Source: Aplidium turbinatum
Taxonomy: Eukaryota; Chordata; Ascidiacea; Aplousobranchia; Polyclinidae
Assembly: GCA_918807975.1 (NCBI GenBank)
Contig: OU964934.1
Span: forward strand, 5,766,001-5,830,000
Direction of reading: 5' to 3'
Length of the DNA: 64,000 bases
Shown: positions 47,893 through 60,500 of the stretch, piece by piece
Layout of the letters: the number at the start of each line of letters is the position of its first letter
Position numbering within the stretch: position 1 is the first letter of the stretch
Program-made: the position numbers and the translations under genes
Notes under the pieces: generated by a model
The model's database searches: none
What the model saw: the letters and a program-made list of their open reading frames with translations, nothing else
What the model was told of the DNA's origin: nothing

Positions 47893-48834
47893 GTTTTTGA
47901 TAAAGATCGTGTCAGGTAAGAAGTTTATACCATTTATAGATAAGTCTAAAAAGGTTAAATTAACTAATTTATCAAACGCTCCTTCTTCTATTACCAAAGA
48001 AGTGTCACCTCCTGGTGTCGAATCTTGCAGTGTTAAAAGCTGTAGTTGAGAAGCTCTGACGAAGGCCTTGGCTCTTATCACAGATAGGTTGTTCAGGGAG
48101 AAATCCAAAGCTATTAAGTTTGGAGTGAAAATATTGGAAGGTACTTGAGAAAACAAGTTTCCATTTAAATTTAAAACATTTAGAGAATATCTTGCTGGGA
48201 AGAAGACATCGTTATTCAACCAGAAGTGTGGTTCCCATCTAGGTGGTTCAATAAACATTTGAGCAAAATACATTTTTAGTTTTGACATGTGGGCAACATC
48301 TTTCTTTCTTATTGCAGAAATTGAATTTTGGGATATGTCTAATATTTCCAAAGTAAATGGGAGATTTTGTGGAAACGGTTTCAAAGCGTTACCTGCCAAC
48401 GATAGAACTTTTAAAAATATTAGGTTTTTAAATGCGTTGGGTTCAATTGAGAGATGTTGTGGACAAAAGGGAAGAATCTCACGGTTATCATTATTACAGT
48501 TATACGCTAAAGCAAGAGATATTAGATTTAAATACCTTTCGAAGTGATGTTTTGTCAGATTCCTAATAACGTTTCTCTGCATGTTCAGAGCTTGCATTTC
48601 CTTTGGTATGTTTGTCAGAATAGACGTTAAACCTTTAAAACAGCAGTCAACATAAGCTAAAGGAACTTGCATCCAGGGTGAAGTCTCAACGACGTGGTAC
48701 ATACCAAAGATGCCATTGTTAATCAAGGATTCCTCAATTGTGGTGAAACGTGGTTGCTCACAAGGGCATCTTTCAGCGGAAAGCTTGACAAATAACAAAC
48801 GAACAGCTAGTAAATACAAAAGTGATTTCAACAT
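47893..48834 (-). pseudogene. TLR-like unit C, N-terminal ectodomain
   Basis: The frame 47878-48888; the homologous start is ATG 48834 (MLKSLLYLLAVRLLFVKLS signal peptide, then RCPCEQPR). The Met at 48888 is less likely because sequence before 48834 is not conserved among units. Good LRR periodicity follows (ALNMQRNVIRNLTKHHFER, LEILDISQNSISAIRKKDV, LTFLDLSINGINFLPDTIF). The frame is open to the Penelope-like insertion. TAAGGAAA directly precedes the ATG, as in units A and D. Confidence 0.82.
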
Positions 48835-49676
48835 TTTCCTTAAAAATAATGAAGATTCATCATAGTTCTGCTGGTGTAGATCAACCATGAACCATGGAAG
48901 GCCCCATCTTGATTATATGCAGCGTTGCCTGTTATTGAAATACTTAAACAAATAGTGAAGAAAACCTCCTATCAATTTTCCTCAGATAAATTGCACAACA
49001 AATTTTGTTTCGGTATGAAAGTCGACAACATGGAAAGACAAGCTCCTATAACTGCAGTTATCCTACTACATTATAAAAGACTCGGTTTGATTCTTAATTG
49101 TTTATTCCTTCACAGTATTATCCAATTAGTACATTCAGGGTCACTAATTTGACCGTTTTCTTGTCAATGTGAGTAATCTTACAGTTCTTAATTATTTAGC
49201 AAAAAAAAATGATTTGGTTTTTAAAATCAACCCATGCACCTGAAAACGAACTGATGTGTTTGGATCTGCGAGTCAATGTTGAGTATGCCAAATTAGCATT
49301 TTAGGACAGAGCAAACACTTCTGCCAGTTTGAACTGCATTTATAGTAAATGTGCTTTTAGCGTCGTTAAACCAAAAAACAGACACAACTAACACCAACAT
49401 ACAACTAATACACAAAGCAAACAACAGAGAATCTTGGAAACTTTTCATACAAGAGGCAGTCAATGCTTGGAATCAAGTGCGACAATAAAAGAAAAAGAAG
49501 AAATAACATTTTGACAAAAAACAAGAACCAAAAACGGAACACTCCGAGTTTGGAAGGGTAAAGGTAATCGAATAAAACTTATAGGGTTGCTCACAGTTCT
49601 CGCAAATGGTGAACAACAATTTACTTATAAAGTTATTTGGTAATATTGTTTTCAATTGTGCTTTGCCATGTTTTAA
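48835..49676. other. 5' flank of unit C
   Basis: Divergent from the other units immediately upstream of the ATG. The short frames seen (48925-49152, 49473-49655) have no recognisable content. A promoter cannot be pinned down. Confidence 0.4.
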
Positions 49677-51003
49677 TTTTATCTCTATCCTTCAAAACAC
49701 ATCTGGAACCTACCTTGATGGTGTGAGATTTGATAAAACGCTTCTTTCTACTGTAAGCTAATCGTGAAAATGCTCTTGTTTTCTATGTAATCTATGATTG
49801 GTAATTTGACTTAATAATGCATCTTAATTTTTTTTAAATTTGAGATAGCGTATTAACATGCTATAGGCTACAAACTTCGAGTTATGCTTTCTACTGTTAA
49901 TCCATTTTATCGGACAAAAACCATAGGCTACTGCATCGACAATTACAAAATTAAAATGCATTACACTTATAGCCTAGATACTTTCGTCTTATCTTTGGTA
50001 AGCTTTGGATAAAAGAATAGATTAAAAATATATCTAACTTAATGCAAAGTGCAAAGAGTCTGAGAAATTAAATATGAAGAGTCCAGGTGCATAGCGATCA
50101 AACTCCATTATTTGTGATTTTTAAATTTTATCATCTTCGATCGTGTTAGCATCAAAAGGTTTATGTAGCAGCCTTTTTTTGCTGCAAAACGATCAATAAG
50201 TTATCTCTCAAAAGAAGACTTCATACTAACAGGGTTCAGCCATAAAACGATCAATCTCAAACTTACTTTTCAGTTTACTCGAAAAGTTGGTTTTGCTAGT
50301 TTGATCGTTTGCACCTGGACTCGTCATATGTTTTTATAGTTTTATTCTGGACAGTTAAACTAGAACAACTGGCAAACTTTAAGACTACCACGGTTAAGCC
50401 CTAATGAATAAGTGAATATCTGTCGAGCACCTTCTGATGAACCCGCAAATGGTGAAAGAGGCTGTAGCCTAATAGTTATTTTGATAATAGTGATGCATTA
50501 TACTTGAATTAGCTCTGCTTAGCATTGCGCTCGGCATTGAGTTTACTTTGTGGTATCAGTACTATTCATCGTAAGAGTTTTCATAAATATATATATACTG
50601 TAAACTGTAGACCTACGCAGGTTAAGCAACGACGCGATCGCTGTATTTTCAATAAAACTGCAGCATCTCTATCAATGCAGAGGAAGCACAATGGAGAAAA
50701 TTCTCATAAAATCCTTTTCAATGCCCGTGGGTTTTTTTAAGGAAGTAGAGTGTGGTTGGAAACACAAGGTAGGCTATCTATCAATCGATGCATTATGGAA
50801 TATATTGACTTTCTTCTGAAAGGCTACTTTTTTTGCAAGCACTTTCCTGTCAATTGTTTGTAACTTTCATACAACCGGCACGTTACTGGGGAACAATTGG
50901 ATAAATCTTGAATTTCACAAAAGGAGAATTTGGACAAAGCAGTCAATTTTGCAATTACCGTAGCTGCTATCTGGGACCGTTTTCATGCGCAATGTTGTCA
51001 GAC
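49677..51003. repeat. Duplicated spacer block, right copy (matches 6211-7533)
   Basis: Collinear with 6211-7533 (see there). The small plus frames here are not conserved between the copies, which argues against a gene. Confidence 0.85.
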
Positions 51004-51115
51004 AGGCGTGGGTGCGCCTCAACCGTCTCTGTATGGCGTAGGCCTACGGGCGTCGGGCTTTTCTGCTCAACTATGCACCAATAAAGAATGGCCTCTTCCT
51101 TTTATTGTAAATGTG

Positions 51116-51624
51116 GTTCTGAGCAGGGCTTTGGAGCAAGGAGCCGGAGCCCCGGAACAGTGCATTTTCAACGGAGCTGGAGCCGGAGCTCTACGTGAAA
51201 TTCAAATGGAGTAGGAGCTGAAGCCAGTTCTTTGAAAAAAAGCTCCGGCTCCGTGAGTATGGAGAGAACTTTCTCAGCAATTCTCCATGATTCCCTTTGA
51301 TTTAAGAGGCTCGATGAAAGAAGACTTGATAGAGGCAATATTTTTCCTTTGTACGAATGGTTTTTGAACACTTCTTTGTGCAGGAAATTAATCTTTTGTG
51401 TTCATTGATTGTGTTGTTTTGTTTGTGATTATTTTGAAACGCTAGATATTCTAAATTGAGCAGTCCTACTTAAAGCTCAGTTTTTGACTTAATGGAGCCG
51501 GAGCTGATGCCGCAAGAATATCAATGAGCTCCGGAGCTGGAACTGGAGCTAATTTATGATAAAAGAGAGCTCCGGAGCTGCAGCAATTAAACATTTACGC
51601 CTGCTCCAAAGCCCTGGTGCTGAG
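51116..51624. mobile_element. hAT-type MITE with GGAGC repeats
   Basis: The element 51124-51616 has ends CAGGGCTTTGGAGC and GCTCCAAAGCCCTG, with GTTCTGAG (51116-51123) and GTGCTGAG (51617-51624) as an 8-bp duplication with one mismatch. The interior is full of variations on 'ggagctccggagctg', enough to form extensive self-pairing. Non-coding. Confidence 0.88.
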
Positions 51625-52285
51625 CCACCAAACCGAAGACTGGCTGCTCTCTAGTAGCCTTCCAGCGTAGTTCGGGAGCATCGTGAATGCGGGGTGGTAT
51701 AAGGGTAGACCCTCGTCTCCAGATACTCACGCGACGAAGGAGAATAGTTACAAGCTTCTGTTTAAATCACCTCAAGTTAGCTCACATGATCGAAAGTGTA
51801 GAAGGCTGACGTTGATACTTCGGCAAAGTGCAAATTTTCCTAAATTTTCGGAGCACGTCTATTAGGAGCAGACAATTAGGTGCCTGCCAGATAGGTGCGC
51901 ACACTGTGGGTCGGGACATTTAGGTTTGGCATGCGGTCATTTGGTGCTATTCGGAGTAAAGTATATTTTGTTGGGCTCTTGATGGTTGCACGGTGCGTTT
52001 TATTAATGTATTAGCCAAGTGGGCGTAGCCTCGTCTGTATCACACTCACAGAAACCAACGCTCCAGCAACGTTTTTTGTTTGTTTTCTGAAACTTGATTA
52101 AATATCATGCGAAATCGCTGTGGTAATCAATTCATCTTCGAGTCATATATAGGCTATTAAAATTAGCCTAAACTAAAACGTTCTTTTCCCAAGTTAAAAA
52201 TTAAACATTATTCAGCTAGTTGATGTGTGCAAAACGTAATTTTTGTGTAAACTTTTGTTTTTTAGATCTGTTTGGTATAAACTTG
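51625..52285. other. Spacer; part matches 8759-8800
   Basis: 'agctcacatgatcgaaag' marks the continuing block duplication; no gene is seen. Confidence 0.45.
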
Positions 52286-52289
52286 GGGA

Positions 52290-52475
52290 GCTGGTATACA
52301 AGCCATCTCCCCCCCCCCTCCTTGGTAACTCATGACAAAGACAGGAATCAACCAAACATATAGGGTGAAACTACTTTACCTTTGCTTAACTGTTCACACA
52401 CTTCAATCCACATGTTTTGGTGAATTTCTCTTTGTCATGAGTTGCCAAGGGGGGGAGACTTGCATACCAGCGCCA
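52290..52475. repeat. Fold-back repeat
   Basis: 'ggtatacaagccatctcccc' with 'ccttggtaactcatgacaaag' (52292-52340) recurs inverted as 'ctttgtcatgagttgccaag' and 'gggggagacttgcatacc' (52430-52470). A MITE-like hairpin with about 90 bases of loop. Confidence 0.7.
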
Positions 52476-52759
52476 AACTTGGTATATTTTTTTTAAGTTT
52501 GGTATATATTTTTTTACTATTTGGTATATATTGTTTTGCAGAATCTGGCAACCTTGCTAGTTACCAGAGTTGCCAGTTCTGCTGTTTTCCCCGTGGAATT
52601 GAGCTAGGACAAACTGAAGACGATGTTTTTTCTTGCCGTGATTGTTTCTAAAAACTTACTGAAAAGTAATGAATAAAACAATAGAACTATGAGCATAATG
52701 GTTAAGTTTTTTTACGAAGTGAAATATTAAGGGTAATATGCAATAATCGCTACGTTTAT

Positions 52760-52793
52760 TTGGGTAACGACTCGAAAAAGGTTGGGAAACACT
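52760..52793. repeat. Solo hAT right end
   Basis: AAAAAGGTTGGGAAACACTG is a hAT-type terminus; the partner end was not found upstream. Confidence 0.4.
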
Positions 52794-52886
52794 GCTGAAG
52801 AATATAGTGAAGAGTCCAGCATTCATTCATTTTCTTGCTAGCAATTTCAACAACCGCTTTCGAGACTTTGCCGCAGGTGTGAAGGG

Positions 52887-53560
52887 CTTATGGCCAGTAG
52901 CGGCTCGTCCATAGAAACTGTAGCACCCCCTGCACATTTCAGCATTTTATTTTTTTTATTGATTCATCTTTTTTCTCATTTTCTCTATAGATGCTACCGA
53001 CTAGAAGTTTAATAATTTCTAGATTTTAAAAAGTATCATGATTTTTTAAGTTTTACATTTGGAAGTCTTGAACTGTAAGCTCTGCAGTTGCGATCGTAAA
53101 AAAGAAGAACAAAGAGAAATTATGACGTCATATTTTGGCTGAGGTTGCTTTAAATTCTCACAATTCCGAACTGCAAATTCTGCAATTCTGGTCAGGCTAG
53201 CTACTAACTGTTGCAAGTATACTTCATCGTTTTCAAGGACGATATTAGGTGGCTGCGACTGATGCTGTTACATGGTTAGACCAATGTGTTTTGCTTTCTG
53301 CACAAAAAGATAAAGCTTATATTAGGTTATCATTATTGTTGTTACTTAATTAAATTTAACCTTGGTTCATTGTTAACTTACGATAATAATAAGTTAAGGC
53401 CAAAAGTCTAGGGGTGTAACTAAATAAAAAAAATGCCACTAAAAGAAGGTAAAACTTTATGGGGGGCATTCCCCAGAACCCCCCTAGCGCTCTCTTTCAC
53501 GTATATCTCCGGTTGCAGCACCCCCTGTTACAAATACCACGATCCGCCACTGCTTATGGC
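52887..53560. mobile_element. hAT-type non-autonomous element in the duplicated spacer
   Basis: The element 52895-53552 has ends CAGTAGCGGCTCGTCCATAG and an inverted CACGATCCGCCACTG; 'gcaccccctg' lies just inside both ends. The exact 8-bp duplication CTTATGGC flanks it (52887-52894, 53553-53560). The left spacer copy at about 10976-10990 shows the empty site. Non-coding. Confidence 0.87.
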
Positions 53561-53724
53561 TATTCACTTTTTTCCGCTTGAACCCTGATGAGGCTCCAGC
53601 TCACCTGCAGCTAATTAATCTTCTCCGCGACGCCGACAGTAACATCTTTCTCTCGTGCCTTTTTACTAGCAGCTACATAAAACTAAATTTCCATAAAATG
53701 CAAAAAAACTTGGAAAGAAAATGT

Positions 53725-54190
53725 TGAGCTTGTTCGGTTCGACATATTTGTGTGATCAGACGTTCTCGGTTATGAACGTGAACAAAAACTGCTTGAGATC
53801 AAAGCTGAGCGACTATTTGGTACCCCTTTTTTATCTTGTCTATCAGCTCTACCACTTAACCCCGAACTAGACTTGACCTAGGTATAGAAATCAAGACGTC
53901 AGTTTCATCGTTCACATTAACACAGCTGTGCTTTACAAAGTTTCTAGACGTGATAATTTCTGGTGGAAAAGTAGATAACTTATACAGTCTAACTTATTAC
54001 ATTCATTGACATGTAGCCTATATGACAAAATATTTAAACCTGCGTAGTACTTCATTGTATGAAAAGGACATTAAATAACACCATGTCACTACTAATTTAG
54101 GTAAAAAAAAATTATCAGAGTCTGTTTGCCCGCGGGCATTTCCGCATTATCAAATCTGGCCAGTCTGTGGAAAACTTTGGATACTCTTGG
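53725..54190 (+). mobile_element. 3' fragment of a hAT transposon
   Basis: Translation near 53735-53860 gives FGSTYLCDQTFSVMNVNKNC followed by LRSKLSD, the hAT C-terminal dimerisation signature of the GTF2IRD2/EPM2AIP-like group. The end 'aaactttggatactcttgg' is a degraded relative of the terminus at 9253. The 5' part is missing. Confidence 0.7.
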
Positions 54191-54344
54191 GTTAAAGCAT
54201 TAAAGGAACGGTTTTCAAATAATTCTTGAAATGACCTACAAATAAGCTTTGAATAATATTATACTGGTAATCAACCATAGACTACAAACATTATAACGAA
54301 CAATTCTATTGGCGACTAGGACCAATTTAAACAAAAGCAAACCA

Positions 54345-54430
54345 GACAGCCACTTTATCTGGTCCAGATCTTTACCAGATCGGGTACGGATCTCACCAGG
54401 TTTGGGCCAGATAAAGTGGCTGTCTGGGAA
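54345..54430. repeat. Short perfect hairpin repeat
   Basis: 'ccagacagccactttatctgg' (21 bases, stated here as 'cagacagccactttatctgg') recurs inverted at 54409-54429 around a loop of about 40 bases. A diverged half-copy is at 11122-11148. Confidence 0.75.
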
Positions 54431-54574
54431 GTTTTGTCAAGGAAAAATCTATGACTGGATTAACAACACAACACGATGATGATTATATAATGTAATAACT
54501 TTGTAGATGGTGCGATATTCTAATATTTGACTCATTTGCGATCCAATTAATAAAGTAAGTCATTAAAACAAATA

Positions 54575-56555
54575 CAATGTTACATAGCATCTTTTCACAT
54601 ATAAACTAGGTGGACAACTGCCACCTAGTCCCTTTGTTTGCCCCCTAGCCCTTTCTTTGCCCCCCCTAGTTTGAAACTAGGTGTTCAATTTTTAAGACTT
54701 AATTTTGTTTAAGTTAGATCCAAGTTAAAGAATGAACAGCTAAATGGAAAGCTTCAGCATACATTTAGAGCTTATGAACCCACCTTTGACTTTACGGTAC
54801 TTTAGTGTTGGGCGCGATAACTCATTTTTCAGTTAAGCGATAACGATAATCGATAAACGAAAAATGCCTAAAGCGATAACGTTAAACGATAAATCAAAAA
54901 AAAGTTAAGCGATAACGATAAACGATAAAATTATCGTCGATAATGTCCGATAACAATAATAATTTATTTTTTTCTTGATTAGCGCTGCCCCATCCCATGC
55001 AGCACGAACTGTTTTCATCAACATGACGAAAAAAAATTTGTCTCTGTGGCCTCTCCTTATAAACCGATTTTTTATTATATTAATTAGTTATTTGTTAAGT
55101 CTGATTTGCAAAATTACCATTCAGCATTCATAATATTGTTGCTCCACGAAAACTTATGGCGTTTATTATGTGACCGGCTTTTTTATGACTTGTTCATTAG
55201 GTTAACATTTTGGTGCTCTCTCACTTTGGGCAGGTATCCCCCTCTCTACTTTTTTCGCTCTGGGGAGAGCACTGAACTATAGGCCTACTGTATTGTTCTT
55301 GCATCTTTTCTCGATGATCATACATACTATAGCCTATCTACTTCATACTCACTGCATGGCTAATTTTCTTTAACTTTAAACAGGAACAACTTTTAACTTG
55401 CTACACCCCTAATCTAAGTCTATGCAATAAAATCCCACTCTCCAGAGTCTTGATCTTGAAAAGTGCGGTAAAATGCACAATGCTGCAATCAGAGTTCTCT
55501 TTCTGCTGCAATGCTTACTTGTACTTGCCAATTTCTTTCGCTTCGCTACAAAGGAAGCTTTTCCGCCTGTGCGCTTACATTTTAATTGTAAATTTCACTC
55601 GCGATTGCCGATTGCAGCAAAACAACAAGAGAATTGTTGCATGCATTTCATTCCATTGCAATTTGCAACTCTAAAAATTATTGTGTTGTCAGGGCCGTCG
55701 CTGCAGATGGGGCGTGCCCCTCCTCTGACAACGACCTGTGCACACACACTTCAGGTACTGAAGAAGAACTGTTTTCAATTTTAGTTTCATTAACTAGGTA
55801 GCTAGTAAAAATATTACTTTTCATGGTCTTTCCACTTGTGTGTTGATCTGAAATGAAATTTATCGGCGATAATCAAATATTGCCTTTGGCGATAACAATA
55901 AACGATAACTGAAAAAATAATTGAGCGATAACGATAGGCGATAAAAATTTATCGCCGATAATTATCGCCGATAATGCCCATCACTGCTTATAATATCCTC
56001 AATGTTCCATTCAAGCAGATTAATTAGCAATTTGTGTTGTGAGTACCTCAAATTTTGTGTGAGATTCTAAATGTCTGAATTAAGTTTGTTTCCTGATTTT
56101 CATCAAAATAAAATACCAGCTCTTTAGAATCATCTAATTCTGCAAAAATTCAACTCATTATAGGCTAATATCTTAGCAGTTGTGTTTCATAGATTATTAT
56201 CGTAGTTGTTTGTTTTTACATAAGTACAAGAGACCTCTGCAACTAAATGTTGCTAGATTAAATTTCAATACATTATTATTTATAAAATATTGTGGGCGGG
56301 AATGAATATAGCAATCATTTATGGGTCTCAGAAGTTTAGTCTAGGTATATTATGCCTTTTTACCCACAATTTGCCTGAGAAATTTACAGTTTTAAACTTA
56401 ACCTACATGTTTTACGCTTGGGAAAAAAATGCCCTTTTTCACATCTTTTACGCGCGATAAGTGCCCTTTTTAAAATAACTCTACCGCTAAAAGTCCCCTT
56501 TTTTGAAAATTTGCCCATCTAGTCCCAATTTGTGAAAAGATGCTACGCAATGTTA
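54575..56555. mobile_element. 2 kb TIR element with nested second element
   Basis: The element 54583-56547 has ends CATAGCATCTTTTCACA and TGTGAAAAGATGCTACG, with a mirrored 'ctaggtgg/cccatctag' region inside. The exact 8-bp duplication CAATGTTA flanks it (54575-54582, 56548-56555). The left spacer copy around 11515-11535 is empty. The interior contains another element at about 54805-55985. No transposase frame is seen. Confidence 0.85.
54805..55985. mobile_element. Nested hAT-like element with GATAACGATAA repeats
   Basis: The left end TAGTGTTGGGCGCGATAA and the right end TTATCGCCGATAATGCCCATCACTG (read here as its last 20 bases, GCCGATAATGCCCATCACTG) are inverted relatives. Both flanks are packed with 'gcgataacgataaacg'-type repeats. 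The target duplication is unclear. The plus frames 55450-55784 have no recognisable motif. Confidence 0.65.
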
Positions 56556-57031
56556 ATTTCTTGGATAGTTAACTGTTACTTTATTATTTGGCTTTAGCTT
56601 TATCTTCAACAGTAAGCTAAAATTAGCCAAAAAAATAACGTGCAAGTCTAAAACAAAACCTTCCTCACAACTAACTCTACTGGGAGTTTTAAAAGTTTTA
56701 AAATCCAGCATGAAATGTTAACAAATAATTTTTTTGTCAATGTATTTTTGTAAGCAAGCATATATTATGTTACAGCGACATAAACGTTGTGCTTTAATAG
56801 GGTGAAGCAATCGTTTATGGAAATGAAATAGTCCTATCAACTGTGTCTTATGCATGATGCAAAGATTTCAAATAAGTTTATTTCACAAAAAGCTACGTAA
56901 AAATGAAAGCGACTAACAATTAAAAGGCCTACATTTTAGAGTGAAAAAGAGGGTGGCCTTATCATTCATATTACATCAACATAAAATACAAGAAATTCAA
57001 ACTTCACAAATATTGAATTTTGAAGAAAGTT
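56556..57031. other. 3' flank of unit D (duplicated spacer)
   Basis: Matches 11530-11909 and 13137-13199 in order. It contains only the presumptive 3' untranslated region of the receptor. Confidence 0.6.
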
Positions 57032-57542
57032 CTACACACTTTTAAGAAGCTCTCGAAGCAAATTCCAAAATATTGGAAAATCATCTGCAGATTCAGGAAC
57101 TTGCAACATCGAAGTTTCGTTTCGTCTTTTCTTTCTTCGAATAAGTCCTCCAGCTTGAATGTCATTTTCAAACGTTATCCAGACGCTGCGATTCAAGCCA
57201 CTCTCGTATTCAAGATGCTCTATAACTGAAATAAGATACTTTCCTTCGTGGCTGTTTAGGTACTCTCCACTGAGCACCATGATCACTTTTCTGCTCGCTT
57301 CAATTCGATGAAGAATTTGCTTCAAAGGAGAAGACCCGCATTCAACATCTCTCTGAACTACACCAAGATTGTAATATGGCGGCTTGTCACAAAGATTTGG
57401 GATCAAAACATTTTCCACCCAATCACCCACTTTCGCGTTATGTTGATCATAGACCACAAATCCATGATGAACAAACACTGTTGGGTTTAGTCTAAATGAA
57501 TGTTGGTGATGTTTGAACGCACAGACTTTGTAGCATAGCTAG
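57032..57542 (-). pseudogene. TIR domain of TLR-like unit D, cut off by a transposon
   Basis: The frame 57032-57478 gives a complete TIR: HHGFVVYDQHNAKVGDWVEN, NLGVVQRDVECGSSPL, VIMVLSGEYLNS, then DDFPIFWNLLRELLKSV and stop. As in units B and C, the BB-loop reads RDVECG in place of RDxxPG. The aligned first codon is GTG, and one base is missing in the juxtamembrane stretch (57490-57515) relative to unit C. So even without the transposon the frame from TM to TIR would be shifted. Confidence 0.8.
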
Positions 57543-60500
57543 TAGGGCGGGTCACGAAATCACTTTTTTTTGATATCCATCTGCCTCATACGGATTTTGA
57601 TAGATAGACACCTAAAATTGTTGTATACAAAATTTCAGCTCATTTGAACAATGGTTTGGGATGAGGAAATCGCGTTTAATTTTTGCCGAAAATCGCAAAA
57701 TTGGGTAAAAATGCGAAATTTTAGATTTTGTTCAATCTATCTTTTTCAAGTGAAATTTATTTGCTGTGGCCTTATACTTATTTTTTAGACAGTTATGGAC
57801 TTGCTGAAGTAAGTTAGAGCTGCAGAGATTGCATTTTATTGTTTATTGTAGTAGTATTAAACATTGAATTTTTTTCGAAAATTACAAAAAACGCAAAATT
57901 TTGAATTATGTTCAATCTATATTTTTCAAGCGAAATGCGTTTGCTGTGGTCTTATACTTATTTTATAAGACAGTTATAGAATTACTGAAGATAGTTGTAG
58001 CTGCAAAGATTACATTTTATTATTTATTGCAGTAGTATTAACATTGAATTTTTGTCGCACATCACTAATCTTAATTTTGTATTTTTCAGATTTATTAATA
58101 TTTAATTATTAATTAAGTAATTGTACATGAAATAATACCTACAAAACTGTATAAACGGAAATGCCGAGAACTCTAAGAAGTACAAGATATAAAGTTTGTC
58201 ATATTGTCGGACCATCTAAGCCACTTCCACTGGCTGAACTGCCTACACTAAGAGATGTTTTTAATTACTTAAATCTTTTGAAAGAGAGATGTGTCGGGAA
58301 TTTTAATGAGATAAAAGAAATTGAAAATATCATTCAACCCATTAAGAATATGTTTATCAAGGCTGGTTCCAACATACCTCTCAAGGATGATAAATCCATT
58401 CGGAATAAATTGGTACGTCACAGTAAAGATTATAGCAGTTTGAAGAGAAAAAGTCTAACCGCAAAGAAGAAGAAATTGTTTATGGAACGATTAGATAGAA
58501 TTGTAGATATCATCAAATGTAATTGTCCGATTTGGCTTTGTAGTGATTATGGTTGCGATGGTTGCAAATACAAGGCTCACACAAGATGCAAATGTGCAAC
58601 AGATGCTAAACTCCCATTAGTAGACCTTCATTTTGTTATGGATCAAAGACTAAGAAATTCTGATAGACCTAGCAGCTATCAGATACAGAATATTCACCGT
58701 GCTGAAACATCACATCTACAAAAAAAAAATTATTCTAAAGCTGTGGAAGGATCACGTCAATCAACGCAGGCATATAATAACGAGCCTATTGATAGTTTTT
58801 CTGATTCATCAAGTTTGGCATCAATTGTGAATTCAGAATCAGAATATGAAGCAGATTTTCCAACAACATCACAGAGTGAAGAAAAAAAGAGATTTGTAAC
58901 GGACTGGCATCAAAACATTTTAAGGACTACCGTGATCGAATCGGAGAGATTTGGCATTTCGAATCGCGCCACAGCAGCCATCTGTACTGCGCTCCTTGTT
59001 GATTTGGGCGTGGTCACGAAAGATGACACACAATTAATAATTGATCACAACAAAATTAGAAGAGATAAAGAAGCAATAAGAAACGAAAATGTTCAATCAG
59101 CTGTATGTCCATTGCAATATGTTTTACATCAGGGCTTATTTTTTGATGGGAGAAAAGATCTAACAATGGAGAAAAGGCATGAAACTGGTGGACACCATCT
59201 CGTAAGAAGAGAACATTATACAATCGTAAAACAGCCTGGTGGAGAGTTTCTAACACATGTGACTCCAGACAGTGGACGCAGTCAAGATGTAGCTAATTGC
59301 ATATATGATGTGATCAAAAATAAGAATATGACACGATGTATGCATTTTATTGGTTGTGATTCAACTAATGTGAACACAGGAAGATTCGGTGGAGTAATTG
59401 CTCTTGTTGAAAAAGAATTAGGTCACAGATTAGTATGGTTGATTTGTGAGTTACACACAAACGAACTGCCATTTCGACACTTGTTTATTGAACTGGACGG
59501 GCCAACCACTGGAAATGAATCATTCAAAGGACCTATTGGTCGTCTTTGTAAAAATGTTGAAGATTTGTCTATCAATAATAACTTCACCCCAATAACTGAT
59601 GATGCTGGGCTTCCACTTCCAGAATTACCTGGCGATGTTGTTAAAGATTTATCATGCGACCAAAAATATTTATACGAGATCACACACACCATTACAACGG
59701 GACAAATTTCACCACATATTAAATCAAAAATTGGGCCACTAAATCATGCTCGCTGGCTTACACTTGCATCCAGGGTTTGTCGTTTGTATATAAGTCAACA
59801 CAATTTGAATGAAAAATCTAGTGAGAATCTTCTACACTTAGTTAACTTCATTGTAACAAATTATGCTCCATTGTGGTTTAGGATCAAATGTCAGCCACTC
59901 TACAAAGATGCTCCGTGCCATATATTTGAATCACTGCAAAGAGTTAAACTGCTTCCAGAAAAAATTCAAAACATTGTAAAACCTTATATGCAAAGAAATG
60001 CATACAGTGCCAATAGCGAGAACCTCCTTCTGGCAATGATCGCTGACAATGACCCAATAATACAAGGAAAAGCGGTCGATACTATAAGAAAGATACGTGG
60101 TCAAAATAGATTTGGAGATGACAGTGTGAGACAGTTCAACGTACCAACACTCAATTTTAAAGCGGAGGATTATACCAAAATGATAAACTGGGAAAATCCA
60201 ACGGAACCAGTTTTAACAACGGAGCTTGGATCATTTCAGTTGGAAAAAATCAGAAAGGTTCCATTACTGTTTGGTAAAATTGCGAATCACACCCAGTCAA
60301 TTGAAAGGGCTATTAAGATTGTTACAGAAGCAAGCAAAACCGTTTCTGGATTTAGAAGAGAGGGAATGATTCTTTCCCAATTGAACTCCCGAAAACTCCA
60401 TGCATCATCTGAATCAAAGCAGGATTTTATGTCACTGACAATGACAGCCAACACTTGACACTCTAAAGTTTACTGTTTTTGATATTTTCGGCAAAAATTC

